Source of the DNA: Pectinophora gossypiella
Lineage: Eukaryota; Arthropoda; Insecta; Lepidoptera; Gelechiidae
Direction: 5' to 3'
DNA: 64,000 bases
Assembly: GCF_024362695.1 (NCBI RefSeq)
Contig: NC_065415.1
Coordinates: forward strand, 11,015,438-11,079,437
The notes below the pieces were generated by a model. The model searched no databases and had not been told where the DNA came from. It saw nothing but the letters and a program-made list of their open reading frames with translations. Shown piece by piece: positions 54,613 to 64,000 of this stretch; within the stretch, counting starts at the first letter, position 1, and each line of letters opens with the position of its first letter. Position numbers and translations under genes: made by a program.

Positions 54613-54969
54613 CAATTAACATTCGCTATTTTATTTACAGCTCATAGTTACAGAAAACTTAAGAAGGCATTGTTTCACGTCGTCAAAAGTTTGCCGTTAG
54701 ACCTTTTAATTTATTCCATAGCGCTTTTATTGTTTAAAGCAACTGAAAGCAAATTATCAAGCAATTAATTTGTTTCACAACATCTGTCGCTTTCACCTGC
54801 ACAATCTAAATTATCTTCAGACTTCACGACTTTATTTATGCCCCTATAATTAATTCATGGTTTAACAACCCCTTAACCAAAGGGTGTAAACAAGAAGGTG
54901 TTAAGAGGCCGTATAGACTACCGTACGGTATAGGATTCTCTATCAAAGTTTGAACTTTGCTAAGCAGAA

Positions 54970-55034
54970 AACAAACATACATACATATGGTCACGCCTAT
55001 TTCCCATTGGGGTATGCAGAGACTACGGAATTCT
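54970..55034 (-). mobile_element. LINE-2 3' end fragment
   Basis: On the minus strand GGAATTCCGTAGTCTCTGCA appears in interrupted form, then CCCAATGGGAAATAGGCGTG and a TATG-type tail, as at 4230-4295. Confidence 0.6.
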
Positions 55035-55140
55035 ACTTACTAACGAGGCTGATTTGCTTGCCAGAATACAGTTAACGAAGGCCTTAAAACAAAATAATGT
55101 ACGGGAATGTCAGTTATTGTAGCTACAAAGTAACATACAC

Positions 55141-55236
55141 TCATAAACAGCCTATATAAGTCCCACTGCTGGGCACAGGCCTCCCCTCAATCAACCAGAA
55201 GGGGTATGGAGCATAATCCACCACGCCGTGGAGAAG
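55141..55236 (-). mobile_element. LINE-3 3' end fragment
   Basis: The minus strand reads GGATTATGCTCCATACCCCT, TCTGGTTGATTGAGGGGAGG, CCTGTGCCCAGCAGTGGG, CTTATATAGGCTGTTTATGA. The TSD was not resolved. Confidence 0.7.
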
Positions 55237-55262
55237 AATCGTACTATTTCTTAAAAATTACT

Positions 55263-55569
55263 CATCATCAATTTAAGAGCCGCGCTCGTGTCGGTGTAGC
55301 ATTCTCCATGCTACTTTTTAGGGAAAAATAGGGCAGTGGTTTCCCTCTTGCCTTCCGCCCCGCAGTACTCTGTCTGACGCGAGTGGGATGGCGCCCAGAG
55401 TAGTCTATTACAAAGCTATACTAGGACTCCTGTCCTCTGCCTCTGAATAGTACTGACAGTTACTGCTGCCCTCTGTCAGGTTCCAGGTTACAGTCCCTGT
55501 GACATGCCCCTTCCGTCCTGCATTGCCGTACCGATGGCTCCCATCTCCGCCTCTGCAGCCGTAAAAAAA
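55263..55569 (-). mobile_element. LINE-1-tailed element, 307 bp
   Basis: Same family as 54170-54612 but shorter. A perfect 10-bp TSD AAAAATTACT lies at 55253-55262 and 55570-55579. It keeps the CACTGCCCTATTTTTCCC block, the GCGTCAGACAGAGTACTGCG block and the GGTACGGCAATGCAGGACGG block. One stem arm is mutated (ACGAGC against GCTCTT). Confidence 0.75.
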
Positions 55570-55574
55570 AAAAA

Positions 55575-55740
55575 TTACTAAACTATCTTAATTACATTAT
55601 GAACTATATAATTATAACTATAGTAATTATTTTGCGATAAGGCCGCCATTTACCATGTACTTAGTTAAAAGAGTCTTTTTTGTAATTATTTCTTTTTATT
55701 TTGGTGCAATAAAGTGTATTTGTATTGTATTGCATTGTAC
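55575..55740 (+). mobile_element. LINE-6 3' UTR and tail
   Basis: The end is TGCGATAAGGCCGCCATTTA, TTGTAATTATTTCTTTTTAT, GGTGCAATAAAGTGTATTTG and an ATTGT-type tail. AATAAA sits 20 bp before the end. The same 3' end lies at 19366-19432 on the other strand. Confidence 0.55.
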
Positions 55741-57732
55741 ATTTATTTTCAGTTCAGACTTAAACAAACACTTCTAAAAGGTAAATTATCGAGCAACACA
55801 CTGACCACAGGACAAGTGTGTAAATCCCCCAAGTTTGTAATCAGACGCATCAATCACACGGTCCTTAATGAATCGTCCGTTTGTCCAGGGGTGCGCTTCA
55901 ATATAAAGCGTACAATGATAGAGTTACACTACGGGAGATCCGTGGTTAATAGGTATAGAGGCAGTAGAATCACTTCTTAATTTATAACATATCTATATAA
56001 AAAAAAACATATCTATATATTTACTCTAAAATCTAGGTGGTCAAAATATTACCTTATTGAGTATACTATTTAATCAACAAAAATGTGTGAAATGAGAGTT
56101 TCTAAGTATAATAGTTTTAACTTTAACCATATAATAATCAACAGCATACAAATTACAAACGTCAAAAAGCTATTAAATACGTCAAAATTCCGTAGGTGTT
56201 ACGTTTTAGCCAAGTTTGACATCACAGGCGTCATTGGATTTGGCACGCGGAAGGACTTGATGAGCGCTTCCGCTATTGCCGTGGCAGCATTTTGGGCTGA
56301 TAAATAACCAAAAATAAATAAATAAATAAAAAATAACAAGAATAGTATCAATTACGTTGTTCGACTTGTCATCGACACGAAAGAAGAAGATGGATTTGGC
56401 GACAATGGATTTCATACGAAATTAACTCAACACTCTGTTGTGTAGTTTGATTCCCAGTCCATATACATTCACATTCCGTAAAACTTGTAGCAGGAAATTA
56501 CAACAAAGACAATGCTAACCTACGTTACTACTAATCTACACGTATGGGATATTCCTTCGGCAATTTTTTACCTCGTCTCCGGAAATCGGTGACGTAAAGG
56601 GTTAACTTTTTTATCGCCCCAAGGGATGCGCTCTCTCATTTGTTTTTGGAATTCCGAACGAATTAGTTTCTATCCCTGTTAAGGATGGCAGAAAAAAGAG
56701 AATAATGATTTTGTTGTCCTCATAATTCCTGATCGATCCTCGATCACACGTTTCTAGACGAAATTACATCCTGAGGTGATTTTCTTAGAATCTTGGATCG
56801 CTTTCAAATACGTTTCTAGTGAAAATATTTACATACCAAATTAAACTCTTGTCTTGAGTCAATCTTATCCAAAGTCACATCATGCCAAATGATATCTACT
56901 ACTCAGCCTGTAACCACCCACTGCTAGGTATGAGCTTCATCTCTTTTACACCATCCTTTCCGGACATCGGTCTGGTGGTCTCGTGGTAAATAATATCACA
57001 CTTCACAAATAATTAATACCTAAACTTAAAATAAACGGATAAGTATTATTCAATTTAGAACATAACAACCCAGTTAGGAATCACACGCGAGATCTTCTGC
57101 ATAAAAAGAAAGCACACTAACATCAAAGCTAATCGTCATATTAATTATACATGAAGCACTCTCACGCACTTACTTTGAGATTTAAAATGATGAATGAACC
57201 AAAGCGATGGCTATCGCGACCGATGTCCGTTACCATCTCATCCACTTCATTGTTGGTATACCATTGTCATATTATATTTATAATAGATTCATATCGCCCC
57301 ATGTGAAATATGCTGCCTATCACGTTTAAGTTATTTAAATAGGTCATATTTTAATCAGACACTCGATAAATTATACGGCTGAAGAATTGAGATTTTGTTT
57401 GTACTGGTAGTGTATCAGACGGGATGTCTCTGGTCATTTATGATCTATGGTGATATGCTTTTGTTTTAAGTAAACATTTGGCTTTAAAAACAAGTGATCA
57501 TAACACTAATAGATAATTTGAGTAAAAATGAAAATGCCAAAGCAAAAAGAATAAGACAAAATACACAAAGATACAGAATATATTTATTACTACTAACTAT
57601 ACAATTTGTGATGCGTAAAGTAGGTAATCGAATCTTACCTGTATCTTAGACATAAGTTTGTAACGAAGATGTGTGAAGTGAAATCATGTTTATAAAATTC
57701 TTAATATCTATTGCCTCCTTTTATTCCTTATA
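55741..57732. other. AT-rich, one LINE-tail remnant
   Basis: At 56905-56955 the minus strand has CTAGCAGTGGGTGGTTACAG, a diverged LINE CAGCAGTGG-type 3' end. Frames of 69-88 codons have no domains. Confidence 0.4.
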
Positions 57733-57850
57733 CGAACGATGAATGTGAAGGAAGCAAAAAAAGTGTATCAGGATCGAAGCAAATGGAATCCTAAAGTCTC
57801 TGCTTACTCCGATGGGAAATAGGGGTGAGTTTATGTATTTATGTACGTAT
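57733..57850 (+). mobile_element. LINE-2 3' end fragment
   Basis: ATGTGAAGGAAGCAAAAAAA, GTGTATCAGGATCGAAGCAA, GTCTCTGCTTACTCCGATGG and GAGTTTATGTATTTATGTAC match the last codons and tail of LINE-2 at 4195-4295. Confidence 0.7.
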
Positions 57851-58472
57851 ATAGCAAATGTATTTGTTACTGGCAATAAATTTATTTTATACTTATTCTT
57901 CTTTAAAAATTCGTCGATATAAAAATAGAAATATATACAAGATACACTTAAACATAAAAAAAGCGTGGGACAAAAAAAATACAAATGTAAACAACTACGT
58001 ACAATCAAAAAGCAAAAGTTCAGTCACTGAGCCCAGCGAATTATTTGTAAACAGTGGCGCAATTATTAAAAATAGTTGTCATAATTATAAAATTTACGTT
58101 TTTGTAGGTGTTTTTGGTCTATTACAGAAACGACATTTAACCAGGAGGTCTTAAGTGCAACCAGTTAATTTATAACTTTACAAGAAGCTGATTGAACTTT
58201 TGCAGCTTATCGTACATATTCAATTCCACCTCAATGTTGGTCAAACTTAAACAGATCAACTTTCATATAAATTACGGGCAAGCATAAAGTATAATATCAA
58301 TTTGGCAGACAAGATGAATAATTACAACGAATCAGTACTCTTGACAAATGCGTTTTGAAATATGTACCGTACAAATTTGATTGGATCCGGTATACGAAGC
58401 TCTACGTGGAATTAGAAATGTAGAAAAGTCCTCATGAACATCATTTATTTAAATTTAATATTATGTATACAT
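57851..58472. other. No recognised feature
   Basis: Opposed 95- and 98-codon frames (57721-58154) overlap the LINE-2 tail region and AT-rich DNA. They are chance-length. No repeat was assigned. Confidence 0.4.
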
Positions 58473-58877
58473 TGGCCCCGATTCCTGCAGACAACTCCTA
58501 ATTTTACTTTAAGTTATAACTAAATAAATTTTATTTTATGTTATATCTGTCATTTTCTTACCCGCCGAAAAGGAAAGGGTCGGATGATTGACAGCTCTTA
58601 ACTTTAGGAAGTATGAGTAAATAAATGAATAACCCGGACGAATCAAAAAGGTATCTCGCTGGTATGCAAACCGTTTGAAGTGTCAACATAATTCTGTCGG
58701 GTTATTGGCCAATGTAAAATTTTTAGACGGTTGGTTTAGATTTGTGCTTAAAATTGACGTGTGTTCCATAAATTTTATGCTTGTCGATTACCTGTCCCTT
58801 TCCTTTTCGGCGGATAAGAAAAAGACAGATATAACTTAAAATAAAATTAGATGGTGTTTACAGGAATTAGCACCAAT
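58473..58877 (+). mobile_element. MITE-5, complete copy with both ends
   Basis: The terminal repeats are TTGGCCCCGATTCCTGCAGA at left and the complementary TTTACAGGAATTAGCACCAA at right. They extend inward through TCTAATTTTA..TTAAGTTAT and GTCATTTTCTTACCCGCCGA against TTTTCGGCGGATAAGAAAAA. The long inverted ends total roughly 100 nt per side, with a 27-nt extra stretch in the left arm. The interior holds GGTATCTCGCTGG and GGGTTATTGGCCAA. There is no coding sequence, so it is non-autonomous. Confidence 0.75.
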
Positions 58878-59943
58878 ATGCTGGAAACACAGATAGAGTT
58901 CTTCCTTCGCCCAGTAGTAGAATCTTATAATCCAGTTAAATAATTTATTTATTTATTTTATTTTATTTGGGGAGCTTACAGCTAAATTTACAAAGTTACA
59001 TATCTTTTAACTTAATATCTAAAAGCCATTAACAAGCTTCCACAGATTGAAAGAAAACACAATCTTATGTATAAGATTATGTATATCACTTGGAACTTAA
59101 GGTTATAAACAATTGTAGGATATCTTATCTTCGACTACTTACAAGTTATTAAAGGGGTTGTTTTGAGAGAAACCCTGTCCAACTTTGTATTATTTTACAG
59201 GGTTAAACATGATGATAGCTTCAAAAAGCTTACACTGACTTTGCTATTCTAATAAAAAAATATTTGCAAAAGTTAATAAATGATAATAAAATTATAGTTG
59301 ACGTTTAATGCATGTTGTGACAAATAATTCTCAATTCAATTGTCAAATATTTGTTGCATTCCATATAAAACATGTATTGATTAAGTAAATTAAAGCGTTT
59401 GCAGGATTATTAATCATGAAATTCATATACATACGTGGATAATGTACATGTACTTGTGTGAAAATATCCTACACCTATTGTTAACATATCGTGTATAATA
59501 ATAGTTTGTTATACTATGAAAATAAATAAAATATAAGATTGTAAAGCCACATCCATGTAACTGATTCCACGATAATAGGTACCTATATCATTCCGGCCGA
59601 GCATGTGGGGCGTCCAAATCTAAGATCACGAGCCCGTCGTAAACACAATACCGGTACTTAAAGAGTAAACACGCGCGATTTGATTAGTACGTACTGCAGT
59701 TCGAAGGTTGGCAGGGCTAATGGCAGAGCCAAGGCGAAAGGCCAGGGAAATTGGTGTGCTGCAAAACGTTGGTAATTGATGAAGATATTAGCAGGAGTTA
59801 TGGTTTAGAAATTCTTGGAATGGGTCTGAAATAGACTTGTATTGTTTTCAAATTAAAGGGATAAGGATAGACGGTGCAATCTGTTTATTCCGTTGATGTA
59901 GATTGCTTTACCATTTTTTGAGCAAAGAGGTATTAGTGCCTAA
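58878..59943. other. AT-rich; possible LINE 3' tail
   Basis: 58940-58990 (TTTATTTTATTTTATTTGGG, GAGCTTACAG) resembles a minus-strand LINE end like that at 62909-62950. Nothing else was assigned. Confidence 0.35.
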
Positions 59944-60336
59944 TACCTCGCAACAGTTTTAGGCCACCAGAAAGCCTCTGAGATAGTTAGTTTAGCGAGA
60001 AAATGGATGAAAACTGACCATTTCATAAATCCTCAAGATTTAAGACAAAACTCAGATACCTTTCAAAATAGCCAATGGAACTATTATATTGAATTTTGCA
60101 AAGAATACTTGGAAAATGAACATTATCTACATATAATTGACAAAAATATTTATATTTCGCTTTGCTCATCATGCAAAACGTGGGTGATCCATCAATCAAA
60201 ACAATCCATAACATCAAATGTTGTCCCATTGCCTTCACAACATTATCAGATGTCAAATAAAAAGTATTACATTCCCACGTGTCTTGAAAATTTGGCATTA
60301 CAATACACGCTGCATCAAACCGATGCTCGTATTTAA
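59944..60336 (+). other. Unassigned open frame, about 130 codons
   Basis: The frame is open from 59944, with an ATG at 60007 giving 109 codons (begins MKTDHFINPQDLRQNSD, ends TLHQTDARI). It has a CSSC pair (LCSSCKTWVIHQSKQS) but no domain I recognise. The complementary strand is also open for 91 codons, which weakens the case. It could be a decayed gene or transposon relic. Confidence 0.2.
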
Positions 60337-60898
60337 ATTATCACGACCCCGATCGGAGCCGTCAAATATCATTATCATTAAATGATGGATGGCTAATTCT
60401 TAAACTGTATCTGATAGAGTCTAAAGATGCGTGGGACAGTACTTACAATGCATCGTTTGCGCTTGCATCGATGATGCCACAGATTTAAGAGGAACTAAAG
60501 TTCATAGAAACGTCATTAGGAGCTCCTGGACGTCTAACGGTAATATAATTGATATTCCTTTCTACAAAACACATGGTACAAATCTCAATGTAAAAGAGTT
60601 CTGTTAGAACATAATCAACTATTACCTACTCTTACCGTTTGCTTTTAAATGACTTTATAGTAAAAAAGTATATATTTAAAAGTAAGTATATAGTTATTAT
60701 AATCACTGAGAGCCAATTCTTATTTAATAGACTAAACACAAAGAAACAAAATCTGTACCCTGGCATAATTACTAAAACGTGGGTACTACTCCAGTAAATG
60801 TTCACAAAATTGAAGCAATGATGTGAATTACCAAAAATTTGTGAGTTCCACCGAAAATTATTAACAAAACAAAAGGTAATAAAGTACCTCACATACTG

Positions 60899-61095
60899 AC
60901 AGGCTTTACTCTCGCCGCGCTCATAACTCGCGGATCGCTAATGCCCAAACAAACTCGGGGCAAGCAAACAAATTTACCGAAATTGTTCACCGGCCGGCGA
61001 ATAAAAATTACGACCGGTTTGTGTGCCCGCGGTCTGCGCCGGAGTCGGCCCAGACGGATCATTCCCGTTTCGACACATTTCGGCTCATTGTTATG
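60899..61095. promoter_or_regulatory. CpG-rich island-like segment
   Basis: The segment contains about 23 CpG dinucleotides in about 180 bp, including CTCGCCGCGC, ACTCGCGGATCGC, CACCGGCCGGCG, GCCCGCGGTCTGCGCCGG. This is strikingly unlike the AT-rich surroundings. It might be a regulatory element, an unannotated first exon or a repeat of foreign composition; nothing in the sequence decides. Confidence 0.3.
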
Positions 61096-61445
61096 GAGCT
61101 TTAGATTCTTTATGTAAGAAATTGGATGTGTTTTCTTATTTCAAATGAATAAAAAAAATGAGATAAAGTTACCTGTAAATAATATGTCATATACCTTTTA
61201 TGACACGTATCGATATTGAAATCGTTATTGGGGTCGACGGCGATGTATTTTGAAGACTAGATGTTAGGATGCTGATATAAGATAGAAATTTAAACAACGA
61301 CAAATCTAGCAGCCTTAAACACGTGCAAATAAAATAAATGGCCATGGATTTAATTTTCTGCTTTGGAGAATATCATAAACACGACAATTTTCTAAACATC
61401 TACGTGTTCACACCAATCCTGGGTATGTCATTACTTCACTTCCTT

Positions 61446-61556
61446 CATCATCATCATTAATTTTAGAAGCACGCTCTTGTCGGTGTAGCATTCTCCGTGC
61501 TACTTTTTAGGGGAAAAATAGGGTATTAGTTTCCCTGTTGCCTTCCGCCCCACTTT
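61446..61556 (-). mobile_element. LINE-1-tailed fragment, 111 bp
   Basis: An 8-bp TSD ACTTCCTT lies at 61438-61445 and 61557-61564. On the minus strand it has GGGAAACTAATACCC, GTAGCACGGAGAATGCTACA and CCGACAAGAGCGTGC, then an ATG-repeat tail. The stem is partly lost. Confidence 0.7.
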
Positions 61557-61872
61557 ACTTCCTTATCCAAAACAAATATCATCTTCAACCATTTGTACCT
61601 CCTTTAATTTGTCATAAATTATTTCGAAGAGCTTTAAAAGCGTGAACAGTTTAGATGGGAATATTCTTCCGAGACACGACCTGCCCATCTTCCCATGTTT
61701 ATGCGGTCATAAAATTCAAACACGCTCACAACAGTCACAAGGCGGACAAGAGAGGTCCTTCGATCACAAGGAATAGAAAGCCTAAACATATTAAACGTCA
61801 ATTTTAAAGAGCACCCATGGGTCTACAATATATTATTGAATTTATCATAAAACTAAACTTATTTAATTTTGT

Positions 61873-61980
61873 ACATTGTTTTAAGTTTACGCGGTTATTA
61901 TCATAATTAAAGCACATAATATCGGGAGTCTCATATCTCCATTTAAACGTGGTAAGAACCCGTTATTATGTGCTTTAAGT
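61873..61980. mobile_element. MITE-3, internally deleted copy
   Basis: It matches MITE-3 at 12850-13016 (TTTTAAGTTTACGCGGTTAT, TTAAAGCACATAAT, CGGGAGTCTCATATCTCCAT, AAGAACCCGTTATTATGTGC). About 64 bp is missing between CATAATA and TCGGGAG, removing most of the left inverted arm. Confidence 0.65.
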
Positions 61981-62908
61981 ATTTAATTTTACTTAGTTAA
62001 TAGGGACTAGTCGTTTTTGTTTGACTAATAGATTCTTATTTGGGATTATGAGGATAAAAAGCGTTTAGAAACTTCGGAATTTTAGAGAAGATTCGAGTAA
62101 ATTCTGAACTACTTTTAATCCATAGCAATAGAAGCCGTCATGTAAGAATATAGTTCAGATTTTTTAACAAATACCTTCCCACTCATTCTTTTTAGGGTAC
62201 TCAGTTTAAACCAAACAAATCGATTAAAACCTAATGATTATCGAATTAAAATTATGTTAGTCAGCTCCAAATCGCGAATTAATTAAGCACTAAACTCCCA
62301 TCATTTCGTGAACATTTCCGTTAGTAAATTGCTATTAAAAACAGACATACCTACACTATAATAAAACTTGAGATTCCGAATAATTATAGACTGCAGTACT
62401 AATAGCCACTCTAGGAGAGGAAACTAAGCAATAAAGAGACTTTAAGATGGATTTTAAAGTAAGAAACGTAATGAACAGATGGATGGTTAATTCTGTTCAT
62501 AGAATCTTTTAGCGATAGTGAGAATTCAAGTCTTTCACTAACTTTCAAAAGATACCATGCGAACAACGAAGTTTTTCAATCAATTCACTATTATTGTCCA
62601 AGTTTATTCCCCGTTTGACAACTTAATGGCAATTTCAGTGTCGATGGTGGTTAATTAGATAGTAAATTTGCCTCAAGCTAGTCAAATATTTAATTCTGAC
62701 GTCTGCCGTGTACCACCCACGATTATAAAACAGTTTTTGCAATAGGCACGCTTACAACGTATTATTATAAACCATTTTTCATTGGTATAGCAGAAGCAAG
62801 CCTGACGGGAACTTTTAATAAAAATAAAGCTTAATAAAAAATGTTTTTTGAAACGTTCCCTATTTCAATTCATATTATACCTACCCGCTTTTGAACTCGG
62901 ATTTAAAA
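61981..62908. other. No recognised feature
   Basis: This is AT-rich DNA with no long frame or recognised repeat. Confidence 0.4.
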
Positions 62909-63125
62909 TATTTATTTCATTATTTTATTTTATTTTATAGCAGCTTACATTCATGATGCTTCACAGTCGATGTCGACTACAGCGACAGCAGCTGGTGGAT
63001 TAATTGACGATTGCCATTCAAGAGCTTGGTAAGTCTGCTCTCTGGTGTGCTCTGTGATGGCTCGTATAGCCAATTTTATGTGAAAACGTGCGCCCACATT
63101 TTGGACACGTCAGCACACCCCCTAC
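62909..63125 (-). mobile_element. LINE-5 3' end with zinc-finger coding
   Basis: On the minus strand a short coding remnant (63018-63117) is followed by a 3' UTR (GCTGTCGCTGTAGTCGACAT, CGACTGTGAAGCATCATGAA, TGTAAGCTGCTATAAAATAA) and an ATAAA-repeat tail. Only one copy was seen. No TSD was resolved. Confidence 0.6.
63018..63117 (-). pseudogene. C2H2 zinc-finger C-terminus of a LINE ORF
   Basis: The minus frame reads VLTCPKCGRTFSHKIGYTSH, then HRAHQRADLPSS and a TGA stop at 63018-63020. The spacing is C-X2-C-X12-H-X3-H, a textbook C2H2 finger. Single fingers of the CxxCGRxFxxxIG..SHxRxH kind end the ORF2 of some arthropod LINEs. With an AT-repeat tail downstream, a retrotransposon origin is more likely than a host zinc-finger gene. 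The frame stays open only a little further upstream, so the rest of the protein is absent. Confidence 0.7.
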
Positions 63126-63661
63126 GTAATTATAAGTGATTGCCGCAGCTTACATTACTCTTATATCAAAGTAATTCGTGTCTATTTACCTAAATACTTT
63201 TTGTTTGATTGTGATCATTTCACTCTGCGTTATTTTAAGAACCATTATGGCATATCTTACGCATGCCGAAGCGCATATACGTATTCAAAAAAATCTATTC
63301 AAGAAAACTCGTCATAAAAAATGTTCCTATGCTTATTCATTTTAAACATTTTTTAAGGCGTCTATAATATAGTGACAGCCGACATACACACGTGTAAAAC
63401 GAAATGCAGTCGACAGATTGTCCGTCCGTCTGTCGTCTTGTCCCGTCCGCTACCGATGTCGTCAGAAGATAACGTCGCGTTGATATGATGGGTTAATTCG
63501 ATAGTCGAGCTTACCACTTCGAATGATTTAGTTAGATCCTATCAATAAAATAAATACGGTCAGTGTGGTAACAAGAAATAATTAAATGATATACTTTGTT
63601 AAAAAAAATTACACATTTAATATTTTTATTTATTTGACATTCAATGAAATGTGTTGTATTT
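63126..63661. other. No recognised feature
   Basis: A short CGTCTGTCGTCTTGTCCCGTC-type GTCCGT-rich patch lies at 63410-63460. Nothing else was assigned. Confidence 0.4.
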
Positions 63662-63669
63662 AGAAATGT

Positions 63670-63832
63670 CATCATCTCCCTAGCATTGTCCCGTTTTTCA
63701 CAGGGTCCGCTTACCTAACCTGAAGATTTGACAGATCTGTCTGACCTTCCAACCCGTGAAGAGAAAACCAGCCCAATACAGGTTAGGTCACATACCTCCA
63801 AAAATACATTTCTCGGGAATCACGACGTACTG
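63670..63832 (-). mobile_element. SINE-3 3' half
   Basis: An 8-bp TSD AGAAATGT lies at 63662-63669 and 63833-63840. On the minus strand TTTGGAGGTATGTGACCTAA, CCTGTATTGGGCTGG, GACAGATCTGTCAAATCTTC, AGGTTAGGTAAGCGGACC and CTAGGGAGATGA are present. About 27 bp spanning the CTTCTGTAAAAAACC region is deleted. Confidence 0.8.
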
Positions 63833-64000
63833 AGAAATGTACAATTGTATTAATTATATACACCTCTTACTATTACAATTTGCAATCAACTTTTTACACT
63901 TTTAATTAGCTAGATATACGTTTTGCAACACATTCTTTCCTACCCATTTTCCTTACTTCACCAAGTGAAAATCAAAACATAAAATATACTCTATCAGCGT

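Noticed and set aside
1..64000. LTR retrotransposon or endogenous virus
   Set aside because: I found no paired long terminal repeats, integrase, protease or capsid-like frame.

Overview
The window looks like AT-rich nuclear DNA of a moth or butterfly (Lepidoptera), probably intergenic or from a long intron. That call is an inference. It rests on recognisable lepidopteran-type SINEs, truncated RTE-like LINEs with (ATG)n or (TATG)n tails, and short foldback elements. I found no convincing host protein-coding gene, no functional tRNA or rRNA gene, no CRISPR array and no bacterial-type operon. Almost all open reading frames are at chance length for this composition, so they are left out.

The one substantial coding relic is LINE-1 (1251-3090). 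It is a 5'-truncated RTE-like retrotransposon with a recognisable reverse transcriptase, one frameshift, a 3' stem-loop, an ATG-repeat tail and a perfect 12-bp target-site duplication (TSD). Six other LINE families (called LINE-2 to LINE-7 here) are present only as 3' ends or short C-terminal coding scraps. Four SINE families recur. SINE-1 is tRNA-headed with an AGAAGA tail. SINE-2 has a 5S rRNA-like head preceded by a tRNA-type A box. SINE-3 is tRNA-headed and ends in AGGGAGATGATG. SINE-4 is tRNA-headed and mostly on the minus strand. SINE-1 and SINE-2 share a central core despite different heads. Foldback or MITE-like families (MITE-1 to MITE-5) and undiagnosed dispersed repeats (R1 to R3) fill much of the rest. 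All family names are local labels, not database names.

Layout: 1-4.4 kb holds R2, a LINE-2 tail, LINE-1, and SINE-4 carrying a LINE-2 insertion. 5-7 kb holds R3 and the double hairpin MITE-2. 9-10.5 kb holds SINE-1, SINE-2 and R2. 12.8-15 kb holds MITE-3, LINE-3, R2, R1 and two MITE-4 copies. 16.4-20.7 kb holds a palindrome-rich element, SINE-1, SINE-3, LINE-6, LINE-1 ends, MITE-5, and SINE-4 with two dated insertions. 23.6-30.9 kb is the densest nested region. 32-34.4 kb holds SINE-1 interrupted by LINE-7, MITE-4 and an intact SINE-3. 34.4-41 kb is sparse. 41.4-47 kb holds MITE-5, SINE-2, SINE-3, MITE-1, R1, LINE-3 and a composite insertion. 47-54 kb is nearly free of recognised repeats. 54-64 kb holds LINE-1-tailed elements, LINE-2, LINE-3, LINE-6, MITE-5, MITE-3 and a zinc-finger LINE scrap.

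The elements act together in one way: nearly all retroelement copies are 5'-truncated, end in short simple-repeat tails and carry 8-23 bp TSDs. This fits mobilisation by LINE reverse transcriptases in trans. Several insertions lie inside older repeats, so their relative order of arrival can be read directly.
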